The position numbers were made by a program, and so were the translations under genes. DNA of 64,000 bases. Source: JALZAI01 sp038207565 (lineage in GTDB: Bacteria > Actinomycetota > Actinomycetes > Mycobacteriales > Jatrophihabitantaceae). The stretch covers positions 3,595 through 67,594 of the forward strand of contig JBBQZQ010000023.1 of NCBI GenBank assembly GCA_038207565.1, read 5' to 3'. The notes under the pieces were generated by a model that saw only the letters and a program-made list of their open reading frames with translations, made no database searches and was not told where the DNA came from. Of this stretch, positions 34,978 through 44,226 are shown piece after piece; within the stretch, counting starts at the first letter, position 1; every line of letters starts with the position of its first letter.

Positions 34978-36341
34978 CTGACCTGAACTCCATCCCGCAG
35001 GCCGGCCGGGCGGCTGCCTCCTTCAGCCGGACCATCGGTTGGTTCGCCGGAACCTACGCAGTGTCGAGCGTCGGGTTCCTCGCCTGTCAGGCGTTGGCCG
35101 GGCACATCCTGGGGCTGAGCCAGTACGCCGTGTTCGCCTCGATCACCACCGCCTCAGTCGTACTCGGGCAGCTGGGGACGTTCGGACTGCACCGCAGCGG
35201 GCTGCGCATGATGGCCCGCTCGGGGGACCCGGACTCCGACGAGGTCAGCACCCAGTACGCAGGTGTTCGCGTCGTGGCGCTGGTTGCCCTCCCTGTCCTC
35301 GCGCTCGTCTGGGGCGCGGTGGCCCTGCCGGTCTTTTCGGCAAGCGCACCGTCGATGCTGATCGCGCTCGCCGTGGCGCTATGCGTTGCCGCATTGACGC
35401 ACTGCCTGGCGTTCACGACAGTCGCGGCCGGGTTCCTGCGCGGTGGCGGGCGGATCGAGGTCGCCAGCCTGCTCGACGGGCGCTCCGGCGGTGCGGTGAT
35501 GGTGGTGGTCCAGGCAGCGGCGTTGGTGGTGTTGAGCGGCGATCATTCTCAGCTCCGACTCGAACACTGCCTGATCGCGATGGGGCTCGGGGCGATCCCC
35601 GCCGGACTGTTCGCATGGTGGTCGTTGTTGTCGGCGCGGCGACCCCGGGAACGCCGCCGACACTCGATGGCGGACATCTTCGCCGTCATCAGGGAGGGGT
35701 CGACCTTCGCCGGGATACAGGCTGCCGGGATGCTCAACGCGCAGGTCGAGACCGGCATCGCCGCGGTGCTGCTGTCGCGCCCGGACGCGTCCGGATTCGC
35801 TGCGGCGCAGCGGATCGCCCTGCTCGTCGTACTGCCGTTGAACGCGGCGCAGACCGTGTTCGCACCCACGTTGTCGCGGTTGGCCGCACGAGGCCGGCGG
35901 GGTGACCTCGCGCGGTTGCTCGCAGCGATCAATACGGTCACGGCCGCGCTGTGTCTGATCGCCAGTGTGCTGCTCGCGATCTTCTCCAACCCGGTGCTCG
36001 GACACATCTTCGGCAGCGGCTTCTCCGCGTCGGCCGCGTTGCTGGTCGTATTGTTGCTCGGCCCGCTTGGGCTCGCCGCACTTGGCATGTGCAGCGTCGC
36101 GTTGTCCATGGCCGGTCACGAATCCGTGGTGTGGCGGGTTCAGGGCAGCACCGTCGTGGTCCGTACGGTGTCCGGCGTCAGCTGCGCCGCGTTGTGGGGT
36201 GAGCAGGGGCTGGCCTGGTCTGCGTCAGTGGTCACCGTCCTGAGCTGTGTCGCGATCGCGATGATCTGCAAGCAGCGCCTCGAGGTTCGGCGCCTGTTCG
36301 CGGTACAGCCGAAGCAACTGCTGGCGATCGGAAAGATGTGA
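34965..36341 (+). CDS. Second polysaccharide flippase-like membrane protein (Wzx-type)
   Basis: A 458-residue protein with about 12-14 hydrophobic helices. The N-terminal helix region GWFAGTYAVSSVGFLACQAL, the loop GHILGLSQYAVFASITTASV and the mid-protein FAGIQAAGMLNAQVETGIAA follow the polysaccharide biosynthesis (MVF) pattern. GTG 34965 overlaps the sulfotransferase by 13 bp. The stop overlaps the GTG of the next GT4 gene. It differs in sequence from the flippase at 24344, so the region has two exporters. Confidence 0.83.
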   Translation: MGKLTDLNSIPQAGRAAASFSRTIGWFAGTYAVSSVGFLACQALAGHILGLSQYAVFASITTASVVLGQLGTFGLHRSGLRMMARSGDPDSDEVSTQYAGVRVVALVALPVLALVWGAVALPVFSASAPSMLIALAVALCVAALTHCLAFTTVAAGFLRGGGRIEVASLLDGRSGGAVMVVVQAAALVVLSGDHSQLRLEHCLIAMGLGAIPAGLFAWWSLLSARRPRERRRHSMADIFAVIREGSTFAGIQAAGMLNAQVETGIAAVLLSRPDASGFAAAQRIALLVVLPLNAAQTVFAPTLSRLAARGRRGDLARLLAAINTVTAALCLIASVLLAIFSNPVLGHIFGSGFSASAALLVVLLLGPLGLAALGMCSVALSMAGHESVVWRVQGSTVVVRTVSGVSCAALWGEQGLAWSASVVTVLSCVAIAMICKQRLEVRRLFAVQPKQLLAIGKM

Positions 36342-37525
36342 TCGTGAGGATCCTCCAACTGCACAACCTGCAACGTGGCTACGGCGGCGCGGACGAAGTG
36401 ATCCGCTACGAGCGCGACCTGCTCAGCGCGGCCGGTCACGACGTCGAGCAGTTGTTCCTCCCCGCAGTCGCCGAAGCGAAGGCGAGCATGGCCCTCAAAC
36501 CCAGCTACAACCGGGCGTTCACCAGGCAACTTGCTGCCACGATCGCCGAGTACCGCCCGGACATCGTGCACACGCACACGCCGTTCCCCCTGATGTCACC
36601 TGCGGTGTTCCGTACCGCGAAACAGCGCGGTTGCGCCACTGTGGCCACGCTGCACGCCTATCGCTATAGCTGCGTGAAAGGGACGATGCTGCGCGGCGGC
36701 GCCCTCTGCGAGAAGTGCATCGGTCGGCGACTGAAGATTCCTGCCGTCGTGCACAAGTGCTATCACGACAGCCGCTTCGCGAGCGCGTCAATGGCGACCG
36801 GGCTCACCCTGCACCATGTCACGGGGACGCTGCGACGTGACGTCGACCGGTTCATCGCGCTCACCCCGTACGGTCGCGAGATCGCGATCCGCGACGGGAT
36901 GCCCGCCGGCAAGGTCGTCGTCAAGCCGAATTCCGTACCCGACCCCGGCGATGCACCCGAACCGGGTTTGGGTGACGGCTCGGTCGTCTTCGTCGGCCGC
37001 CTGGTCCCCGAGAAGGGCATCCACACCTTGGCGCAGGCCTGGCTGCGAGGCGGTGACGAGCTGCCCCGTCTGGTGATCGCGGGCGACGGTGTGCTGCGTG
37101 CCGAGGTGGCGGATCTCGCCCGGCAGCGGCCCAATGTCGAATGGCGCGGCTGGCTCCAGGAGGACGAGATCAGTGCGCTCGTCACGGCATCGAGCGCGGT
37201 CGTCGTGACCTCCGAATGGGCCGAGGGCGGCAGCCCACTGGTGATGCTCCGCGCGCTGGCACTGCGCCGTCCGGTGATCACGTCGGATGTCGCGAACATG
37301 CGCGATCTCGTGCGTACCAAGGCGTTGGGCGTGACCTTCCGCGCCGGCGACGCCGACTCGCTGGTCGCCGCGACACGTGCCCTGATGGGTGACCACGATC
37401 GACTCGCCAGCTACAGCGCTAATGCCAGGGCCTGCTACCTCGAGAACTATTCGCCGTCCGCCAATCTGAGAGCGCTGCTCTCGATATACGAGGACGTGCT
37501 CGCCGGCGTCACCACCGCGGACTGA
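36338..37525 (+). CDS. GT4 family glycosyltransferase
   Basis: A 395-residue retaining GT-B transferase. The N-terminal domain starts LQLHNLQRGYGGADEVIRYE and has DIVHTHTPFPLMSPAV and a cysteine-containing GGALCEKCIGRRLKIP. The C-terminal nucleotide-sugar domain has VVFVGRLVPEKGIHTLAQAW and the E-x7-E region VVVTSEWAEGGSPLVMLRAL. It probably adds a sugar to a lipid-linked repeat unit on the cytoplasmic side. GTG 36338 overlaps the flippase stop. The donor is unknown. Confidence 0.88.
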   Translation: MIVRILQLHNLQRGYGGADEVIRYERDLLSAAGHDVEQLFLPAVAEAKASMALKPSYNRAFTRQLAATIAEYRPDIVHTHTPFPLMSPAVFRTAKQRGCATVATLHAYRYSCVKGTMLRGGALCEKCIGRRLKIPAVVHKCYHDSRFASASMATGLTLHHVTGTLRRDVDRFIALTPYGREIAIRDGMPAGKVVVKPNSVPDPGDAPEPGLGDGSVVFVGRLVPEKGIHTLAQAWLRGGDELPRLVIAGDGVLRAEVADLARQRPNVEWRGWLQEDEISALVTASSAVVVTSEWAEGGSPLVMLRALALRRPVITSDVANMRDLVRTKALGVTFRAGDADSLVAATRALMGDHDRLASYSANARACYLENYSPSANLRALLSIYEDVLAGVTTAD

Positions 37526-37527
37526 AG

Positions 37528-38715
37528 GTGCGCCGCTCCTCTCGATCACGCCGGTTCGCGGTCACGCTGTGTGGACTCGGCGTCCTCGTTACGGCGCTCA
37601 GCGGCTGCACGATCTCGACGACGAACGGCCATGTCGCGACCCCCACGATCGACCTCACCGGGCCGGACGGCATCAAGCTCCCGGTTCGCGGACTGGTCCT
37701 CATGTCCGATCAGCAGGCCTACAAGAACAATCTTCCGTTCGATCCGGTCGATACGGGGTTGGCCGCCGAGGCACCAGGCGTCTTCAGCGGCATCGCGGTG
37801 AATGTCTCGTGGTCGCAACTAGAACCGCGGCGGGGCGACTACGACTGGTCACCGCTCGACGCCTCGCTGGCCAAGGTGACGGCATACAACGCAACGCACC
37901 CCGAACAGCAGTTGACGGTGAAGCTACGGGTCCTACCGGGTTATGCAGCGGCGACGTGGGCCAAAGACCTGGGCGGGCAAGCCGTCCGGATTGACGACCG
38001 GCCCCATCTCGCGTTGTCGGGATCATTGGGCAGATGGTGGACGGCCGATTACCGGGCGGCGTGGTCGACGTTCGAGCATGCATTGGCCGCGCGCTATGAC
38101 ACGAACCCGCTCATTCACAGCGCGCAGGTGACGTCGTGCAGCACAAATACCGACGAGCCGTTGCTCTTGCCGGGGACACCGGAAGACTCCACGCGCCTGG
38201 TGGCTGCGGGCTTCACGTTGCAGGCGCACAAAAGCTGCCTGGCCGGCGCGTTCGCGGACTTCTCCGGGTGGCGCAAGACCCCGATCGAGTTCCCGCTGAA
38301 CCCGTTGCGCGGCGGGTTCGACACGGCAGACATCACCCAGACCGAATTCTCGTCGTCGGTCGCGGATCAGTGCGCGGCGCTCGAGCGGCGCTCGAACGCG
38401 GGCTGCATCATCAGCTACCACGGACTGAGCCCGACCGCGCCCCATGAGCGGCCCGCCGCCTGGTTCTTCCGCGACGTGCGACGACTCTGGACCTCGTTGC
38501 GCGGGAGATTGCGAGTGACGTTCCAGTTCGTCAATCCCAATGTGGAGAACGTCTGCGGCTCGCTGCGCGTGGCGCACGATTACCACGCGGACTCGGTGGA
38601 GTTGTGGGCGCCGAGCATGCGCGCGAACGGCCCACGGGGTTTCAAGACGCAGCGGGCGGTGGACCTGGTGATCTGGAACAAGGCGCTACAGGCGCGGCAA
38701 CAGGTGTCGTGCTGA
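37528..38715 (+). CDS. Lipoprotein with glycosidase-like TIM-barrel features
   Basis: A 395-residue protein. A signal peptide ends in a lipobox LVTALSGC with the cysteine near residue 27. The body has FSGIAVNVSWSQLEPRRGDY, typical of the first strands of retaining GH-A-clan glycosidases, then LTVKLRVLPGYAAATWAKDL, and later CIISYHGLSPTAP. I cannot place the catalytic glutamates, so enzymatic activity is only suggested. It starts at GTG 37528, 2 bp after the GT4 stop, as the last gene of the polymerase-flippase unit. Confidence 0.7.
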   Translation: MRRSSRSRRFAVTLCGLGVLVTALSGCTISTTNGHVATPTIDLTGPDGIKLPVRGLVLMSDQQAYKNNLPFDPVDTGLAAEAPGVFSGIAVNVSWSQLEPRRGDYDWSPLDASLAKVTAYNATHPEQQLTVKLRVLPGYAAATWAKDLGGQAVRIDDRPHLALSGSLGRWWTADYRAAWSTFEHALAARYDTNPLIHSAQVTSCSTNTDEPLLLPGTPEDSTRLVAAGFTLQAHKSCLAGAFADFSGWRKTPIEFPLNPLRGGFDTADITQTEFSSSVADQCAALERRSNAGCIISYHGLSPTAPHERPAAWFFRDVRRLWTSLRGRLRVTFQFVNPNVENVCGSLRVAHDYHADSVELWAPSMRANGPRGFKTQRAVDLVIWNKALQARQQVSC

Positions 38716-38740
38716 TCCGCTGCCGCTTCGCGCTGCGGGT

Positions 38741-39856
38741 TCAGCAGGTGGCTGCGATGAGTTCACGCATGCGTTCGGAGAAGGTATCCACGCCGTAGCG
38801 GATCGCGTGCTTCGCGATGATCTCCCGCTGCCAATCGATCAGGGCGTGTCTGGCAATTGCCGACTTGAGGGATGCGACGTCCGGCCGGTCGAACAGCACC
38901 CCCGTGACCTCCGGGATGGTCGTTTCCGCGGGGCCGCCGGCGTTCATGGCGATCAGGCTTGCGCCGCAGCTCATGGCTTCGACCGGAACCAGACCGAAGT
39001 CGTCCTCACTAGGGAAGATCACACCGCGGCATTGGTGGTACAACCGAGCGACTGTGGTCGGCTCCTGCCAGCCGACGAAGGTCACGTTGCGCGGAGCCGT
39101 CCGCTCGAGCGCCTTGCGATCGGGGCCGTCGCCGACGACCATCAGGCGCTGCTGCGGCAGTTCGCGGAACGCCTCGAGCACGAGGCTGAGCCGCTTGTAC
39201 GGCTCGGTGATCCGGCCCACCCACAGATAGTCCTCGCGACGCTGCATAGACGGATCGAAGTGGAAGACCGTCGAGTCGACCGGGGGCGCGACGACGGGCG
39301 CGCCGCCGATGCCGTAGTAGTCGGCCAGACGTGCCGCGACGGTGTTGCTGGTTGCGATGTAGAGGTCCGCGGAGTGAGCCGCCTGCACGTCCGCGCGGCG
39401 CAGATAGTCCCGGAATACATTGAGACCTATGCGCCCGGGCAGTGGACGATCCACGCCGGAGTACGTGGAGTAGGAACTCCAGATCTGGCGCATGGGCGAG
39501 TGGCAGTACACGATCTTTTTTCCGGTGCAGGGCACGTGGTGGGCGTACGCGTAGGACGACGCCATCAGGTTGCCTTCGATCGGCGTGACCCTGGCCAGTA
39601 GCTGCGGGTACAACGGCGCCAGCGCCCGGTGCGTCCGGTGGGTCACCAGCGCCCTGCTGGTCAGCGGGGACACGGCGCCGAGGAAACCCAGCTGATCGAC
39701 GACCTCGCGCGTCCCGCCGAGGTAGCGCACCGGCGCGCCGCACAGCACGTTGTTGGCCAGCACCAACGTCGACACCTCGGCGCCGCCGGCCATGAACATG
39801 AAGTCGTGCGACACGGTCCAGGGAGCAACGCAGGCGGGTCCGGGGCTGGTGGTCAC
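38741..39856 (-). CDS. GT4 family glycosyltransferase
   Basis: A 371-residue GT-B protein. The acceptor domain has MFMAGGAEVSTLVLANNVLC and KKIVYCHSPMRQIWSSYSTY. The donor domain has YLWVGRITEPYKRLSLVLEA, LMVVGDGPDRKALER, NVTFVGWQEP and FPSEDDFGLVPVEAMSCGAS, with the E-x7-E catalytic region. GTG 39856 is the better start; the frame to 39937 adds no similarity. Proteins with HSPMRQIW are often mannosyl or rhamnosyl transferases of surface glycans, which is suggestive only. It faces the lipoprotein gene end to end. Confidence 0.87.
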   Translation of the reverse strand: MTTSPGPACVAPWTVSHDFMFMAGGAEVSTLVLANNVLCGAPVRYLGGTREVVDQLGFLGAVSPLTSRALVTHRTHRALAPLYPQLLARVTPIEGNLMASSYAYAHHVPCTGKKIVYCHSPMRQIWSSYSTYSGVDRPLPGRIGLNVFRDYLRRADVQAAHSADLYIATSNTVAARLADYYGIGGAPVVAPPVDSTVFHFDPSMQRREDYLWVGRITEPYKRLSLVLEAFRELPQQRLMVVGDGPDRKALERTAPRNVTFVGWQEPTTVARLYHQCRGVIFPSEDDFGLVPVEAMSCGASLIAMNAGGPAETTIPEVTGVLFDRPDVASLKSAIARHALIDWQREIIAKHAIRYGVDTFSERMRELIAATC

Positions 39857-39929
39857 ATCGCTCCCAGAGTTTGGCCTGCAGGTGGAGTTTAGCTGAGGTC
39901 TGGGTAAGAGAATATAGCGCCCGACCCGC

Positions 39930-42137
39930 TCATCCATTCACCAACGGGACAATTCTACTCGCGAATATGGTCGCCATGGTGCTCACGTAGGTTGCGGTCA
40001 GGTGGTTGACGTCCCGGTAGACCAAGACGCTGCCGATGACCGCGGCGCATCGCGTGGTCGGACAGACGGCGTCGTTGAGGTCGATCCAGGACGCGGCGGT
40101 CGCCTTGGCCGCTCGATGCGAGGCGTCGTTCGGCGGCAGGATCGCCGAACGGGGCAGCGCACACTTGCGGAGCTCGTCCCGGTGCGTGCTGACGCAGGCC
40201 GGGACGTCGACGAGGGGAACGGGAGTGCCGGCGATGGCCGCGACCTTGATGCCCGCTGCGAGCAGCGGCGCCCACGCGTCCTCGTACCCCTTCGTCAAGA
40301 TGGGCTGGCTCGCGTCGACATTCAGCGGCTTGCCGTCGACCCATGCGGCCGTATCTCGGATCGAGGAGGTCAGCACCAGCGCGGGCCGCTCGTACAGGAT
40401 GGACTTGGATACGTTGGCGTTCCACTGCGTGCACTCCTCGTAAGCACCCTTCTCCTGCTGCCGGAACAGGGTCGCGGCGTTGAAGGGGCACGACTGCTTG
40501 GTGTGCGTGATGATCTTCCAATGGCGCCGGCCGGCCACTTCCTCGAGCGCTGGCAGCCACTGCATCGCGTGCGAGTCTCCGACGAGTTCGACGATCGTCG
40601 TGGACGACCGGTCGCCGAAGATGCACGATTGATCGCTGCCGACCGTGATCAGCGTGATGCACTTTCCTTCGTCGGGAGCGTCGAACTTGGCCTCGCTCGG
40701 GCTCGGGGTGATCGATTCGAAGCGGTCCTTCGGCGCCCCCGCCTTGTTGCCCGCCGGGTGCAGCCCAAGGATCTCCGCGCCGACCTTGAGCTGCTTGCCG
40801 GTGATCACGTCGACGGCCTGGCCGTTGTCGGCAACGACGACCGACGACGCGCGGGTCGCCGGGATGAACGCGAGAAGCAGCAGGGCCGCCACGGCGCCGG
40901 ACAGCGAGGTGACCAGGCCTAGGCTCAGGCCGGCGCGCGTCGAGGCGAAGCTCAGGGCGTGCATTCCCGGCTGCTCGACGAAGAGGTAGCTGAGCCAGGC
41001 CGGCACCAGCGCCGCCCCTGCCGCCGCGAGTCCGGCCCACAGCGGTAGCGGCCCGTCGAACTGGGCGGCCGCGACGACGATGAGCGGCCAGTGCCACAGG
41101 TAGAGCGAATAGGAGATGTCGCCGATCGCCACCGGGACCCGGTGATTGAGCAGCAGGGCTGCGCCCGCGGGTCCGGCCCGGGGTCCTGCGGCGATGACGG
41201 CTGCCGCACCGGCGGTCGGCAGGGCAGCGGCGTAACCCGGGAATGGGGTCGCGCCGGTGTAGACGAACGCGGAGCCGACAATGGCCGCCAGGCCCGCCCA
41301 GCCCAGCGCCACAGCAGCCCACGGGGGTATCCCCATCAACCGGCGTGCCGACAACGCGACCGCGCCGCCCAGTGCCAGCTCCCACATCCGGGTCGTGGTC
41401 ACGAAGTACGCCTGCGCCGCGTCCGACGCGGTGTAGGCGATCGAGTAGGCGAACGAGGGAACCAGGATCACCAAGAGGGCCACGACGAAGGCGGTGTGCC
41501 GGCGCTTGCTGGGTACCCGCGACAGCCGCGACGTCCGCGCCGCCCGCCGCACCAGCGCCGCAGCGATGAGCAGCAGCAGCGGCCAGACGAGGTAGTACTG
41601 CTCCTCGACCGCCAGCGACCAGAAATGCTGGAACGGGCTGGCGGCGTCGTTCTGAGCAAGGTAGTCCACCGACTGTTGCGACAACCGCCAGTTGATGGCG
41701 TAGTACGCGCTGGACAGTGCGTCGTGGGCGATGCTGTTGAAACGGGTCGTGGGCAGCAGAAGGTAGGTCAACAGACAGGTCACGGCGATCGTGACGAACG
41801 CAGCCGGAAGTAACCTGCGCGCACGGTTGGCGTAGAAACCCAGCAGCGTGAAGTCGTCGCTCTCGAGCGTGCGCACGATGTTTCCGGTGATCAGAAAACC
41901 GGAGATGACGAAGAAGACGTCGACACCGATGTAGCCGCCTGGCAACGCGGTGACCCCGGCGTGGAACAACACCACCAGCACGACGGCGACGCTGCGCAGA
42001 CCCTGGATGTCGTCCCGCTTCGTCCGGGCGACCTTCTGGCGCTTGCGCTGACGCACCTTGGTGCCACGCGAGGCGATGTCCTGGGCTGCCGCCGCGACGG
42101 GGTTGTCGAGTTCCCCGAGCGCAGCATCCCAGTTCAT
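39930..42137 (-). CDS. Acyltransferase 3 with C-terminal SGNH domain (OafA/YrhL-like)
   Basis: A 735-residue membrane O-acyltransferase. The N-terminal part has DDIQGLRSVAVVLVVLFHAG with the catalytic-type His, GYIGVDVFFVISGFLITG, and FQHFWSLAVEEQYYLVWP, spread over about 10-11 helices. The C-terminal extracytoplasmic SGNH domain starts TTIVELVGDSHAMQWLP and ends in the Asp-His motif YRDVNHLTATYVS. Such proteins move acetyl or similar groups onto exported glycans. ATG 42137 is supported by the shared N-terminal motif MNW.AAL with the pseudogene at 20457. Confidence 0.92.
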   Translation of the reverse strand: MNWDAALGELDNPVAAAAQDIASRGTKVRQRKRQKVARTKRDDIQGLRSVAVVLVVLFHAGVTALPGGYIGVDVFFVISGFLITGNIVRTLESDDFTLLGFYANRARRLLPAAFVTIAVTCLLTYLLLPTTRFNSIAHDALSSAYYAINWRLSQQSVDYLAQNDAASPFQHFWSLAVEEQYYLVWPLLLLIAAALVRRAARTSRLSRVPSKRRHTAFVVALLVILVPSFAYSIAYTASDAAQAYFVTTTRMWELALGGAVALSARRLMGIPPWAAVALGWAGLAAIVGSAFVYTGATPFPGYAAALPTAGAAAVIAAGPRAGPAGAALLLNHRVPVAIGDISYSLYLWHWPLIVVAAAQFDGPLPLWAGLAAAGAALVPAWLSYLFVEQPGMHALSFASTRAGLSLGLVTSLSGAVAALLLLAFIPATRASSVVVADNGQAVDVITGKQLKVGAEILGLHPAGNKAGAPKDRFESITPSPSEAKFDAPDEGKCITLITVGSDQSCIFGDRSSTTIVELVGDSHAMQWLPALEEVAGRRHWKIITHTKQSCPFNAATLFRQQEKGAYEECTQWNANVSKSILYERPALVLTSSIRDTAAWVDGKPLNVDASQPILTKGYEDAWAPLLAAGIKVAAIAGTPVPLVDVPACVSTHRDELRKCALPRSAILPPNDASHRAAKATAASWIDLNDAVCPTTRCAAVIGSVLVYRDVNHLTATYVSTMATIFASRIVPLVNG

Positions 42138-42280
42138 TGGGGGGATATTACGCGATAAATCGGCCGTCTCGAGGGCTCTCACCACTGATGCAGGGAAGCG
42201 GGCCTCGCCGCCGAACTCGTTGCCTCACGTTCTCCGCGCCCGCACCCCGTGCTCAGCCCGCCCCTGCTAGTTTCGGTCCG

Positions 42281-43003
42281 ATGCGTTGCCGGATACCTGC
42301 CGTCATGGTCCTCATTGTCGTTTTCGTCACCGCCGCGACAGCCTGCTCGAGCGCGACAAGCGGCAGCCCGGCCGGCTCTGCTCCGGACCCATCCTCGACC
42401 GGGACCGTCGACCGGGCGCAGTGTGCCACCGCGACGAGAGCCGCGCAGCGCATGACACATCCACTGCCCGATTCCGGGTCAGGCGCACGCGTGGAGGTGA
42501 TCGGTGACTCCTACAGCGTCGGCAACGATCTGCCGGACCCACTCAATGAGGTGTGGGAGGTACTGCTCGCCCGCCGTGAGGGGTGGCAGCTCACCGTCCG
42601 CGCGATCGGCGGGACGGGCTTCGTCAACGGCGGCGCCTGCGGCGACCAAGTATTTCAACAGCGATTGGCGCAGGTGCTCGCCGACAAACCCGACGAGGTA
42701 ATCATCGAGGGCGGTCTGAACGACGTCGGCCGTCCCGGGGTGGCCGCTGCCGCCCGAAGGCTCCTGCGCAGCTTCTCCTCGAACACGAAGCTCGTCCTCG
42801 TGGGTCCGACCCATGCCCCCGCGCGTCCAGCACAGCTCGAGCGCGACGTCGACGCCACCCTGGCTTCGGTCGCGAAGCAGTTCCCGAACTGCACCTACGT
42901 CTCCGCGTTCAACTGGAGCGTCGGGTTCAATCCGATCGGCGTGCACATGACCGAACAGGGGCACCAACAATACGCGAACTACCTGTATCAGGCGCTGCAC
43001 TAA
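42281..43003 (+). CDS. SGNH/GDSL hydrolase lipoprotein
   Basis: A 240-residue secreted protein. The signal peptide MRCRIPAVMVLIVVFVTAAT ends at a lipobox with Cys near residue 22. The SGNH blocks are VEVIGDSYSVGND (Ser block), then GTGFVNGG, VIIEGGLNDVGRPG (Asn block) and GVHMTEQGHQQYA (His block), so the catalytic set looks complete. It would act as an esterase or lipase on a cell-surface substrate. It diverges from the acyltransferase-SGNH gene with about 140 bp between starts, suggesting opposite actions on glycan acyl groups. Confidence 0.85.
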   Translation: MRCRIPAVMVLIVVFVTAATACSSATSGSPAGSAPDPSSTGTVDRAQCATATRAAQRMTHPLPDSGSGARVEVIGDSYSVGNDLPDPLNEVWEVLLARREGWQLTVRAIGGTGFVNGGACGDQVFQQRLAQVLADKPDEVIIEGGLNDVGRPGVAAAARRLLRSFSSNTKLVLVGPTHAPARPAQLERDVDATLASVAKQFPNCTYVSAFNWSVGFNPIGVHMTEQGHQQYANYLYQALH

Positions 43004-43083
43004 GAATCGTCCTTCCGCGACACTCTGCACAATTCGGCGTCGCCAACCCCCGCGCACCCGTCCATGTGGGGCAGGATGTCCCA

Positions 43084-43200
43084 GTGACTGATTTCCGGCA
43101 GTGGGTGCGCTACCGCCCCCTCGCGGTGGCGATGGTCGTCGGCGGGCTCGTCATGATCATCATTGCGGTGGTCTGGGCGCTCGTCGCCAAGCCCTTCTGA
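43084..43200 (+). CDS. Small single-helix membrane protein
   Basis: A 38-codon frame from GTG 43084 to TGA 43200. It reads TDFRQWVRYRPLAVAM and then a clean 20-residue helix ending VVWALVAKPF. Small proteins of this build (a charged start, one helix) are common in actinobacteria but have no known role. It lies 80 bp after the lipoprotein and is convergent with the transporter gene 13 bp away. The codon use looks coding but length gives little statistical support. Confidence 0.5.
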   Translation: MTDFRQWVRYRPLAVAMVVGGLVMIIIAVVWALVAKPF

Positions 43201-43213
43201 CGTTCGGGCCGAC

Positions 43214-44134
43214 TCACGCCGCGACGGCCTCGGCCGAGCGGGCGAGCTCACGGCGTCGTTGCGAGCGCAGGCTGTCGACAGTGAGCACGATCAGCGCGAG
43301 CCACACCAGGCAGAAGCCGAGGAATTCCGCGAAGGGCACCGATTCGTGCCGTACGCCCACACCCATCGCGAACTGTAGGACTGGCGCCAAATACTGGAGC
43401 AGCCCCAGCACGCTCAGGGGCAGGCGGCGGGTTCCGGCAGCGAAGAACAGCAACGGGACGACGGTGATGACGCCGGTGAGCGCAAGCAGTACCCCGTTGC
43501 CCGCACCGTGCCGCCCGAACACCAGCTCGCCCTGCATTCCCACCACGACCAGCGCAACGACGGCGGGCACGAACATCGCCGCGGTCTCCACGGCAAGGGA
43601 GTCGACGGCGCCCACGTCGGCCTTCTTCTTGCAGAAGCCGTACAGCCCGAACGAGACGGCCAGCGTGAGCGCGATCCACGGCGGCCGGCCGTAGTCGACG
43701 GCGATGACGATCACCGCCACGGCGCCGATCACAGCGGCGGCCCACTGCGCAGTGCGTAAGCGCTCGCCGAGCACGACCACACCGAGCAGGATCGTGAACA
43801 GCGGGTTGATGAAGTAGCCGAGGCTCGTCTCGACGACGTGGCCGGCGTTCACACCGAAGATGTAGGTGCCCCAGTTGATCGAGACGAGCACTGCGGCGAT
43901 CGACAACAGGGTGCGCTGGCGCGGGTTGCGCAACACCGCGAGCACGCCGCCGAACCCTCCGGCGAAGCCCAGCACGACTGCCATCAACAGCAGCGACCAG
44001 ATCATCCGCTGGGCGAGGATCTCTATGGTGCCGGCCGGCTCGAGCAGCGGCCAGTACAGCGGGAACAGACCCCACAGCAGGTAGGCGGATGCCCCATAGA
44101 CCAGACCCCGGCGCGTCCGGTCGCTCTCCGCCAC
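43214..44134 (-). CDS. rarD: EamA-family transporter (RarD-like)
   Basis: A 306-residue membrane protein with ten helices. It starts RGLVYGASAYLLWGLFPLYW, has EILAQRMIWSLLLMAVVL, then SINWGTYIFGVNAGHVVETSLGYF... split over helices 4-5, and LGLLQYLAPVLQFAMGV near the end. This is the RarD branch of the drug/metabolite transporter superfamily; substrate unknown. GTG 44134 fits the family N-terminus; the ATG at 44176 adds a basic stretch without homology. Confidence 0.9.
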   Translation of the reverse strand: MAESDRTRRGLVYGASAYLLWGLFPLYWPLLEPAGTIEILAQRMIWSLLLMAVVLGFAGGFGGVLAVLRNPRQRTLLSIAAVLVSINWGTYIFGVNAGHVVETSLGYFINPLFTILLGVVVLGERLRTAQWAAAVIGAVAVIVIAVDYGRPPWIALTLAVSFGLYGFCKKKADVGAVDSLAVETAAMFVPAVVALVVVGMQGELVFGRHGAGNGVLLALTGVITVVPLLFFAAGTRRLPLSVLGLLQYLAPVLQFAMGVGVRHESVPFAEFLGFCLVWLALIVLTVDSLRSQRRRELARSAEAVAA

Positions 44135-44226
44135 CCCTCCACCGTAGGCCGGGCGTCCGGCACGGCACCGGGCCACTCGCCTTCCGATGGCTCACGCCAC
44201 AGCGTTGCCCATGCGCTGATGTCGCC

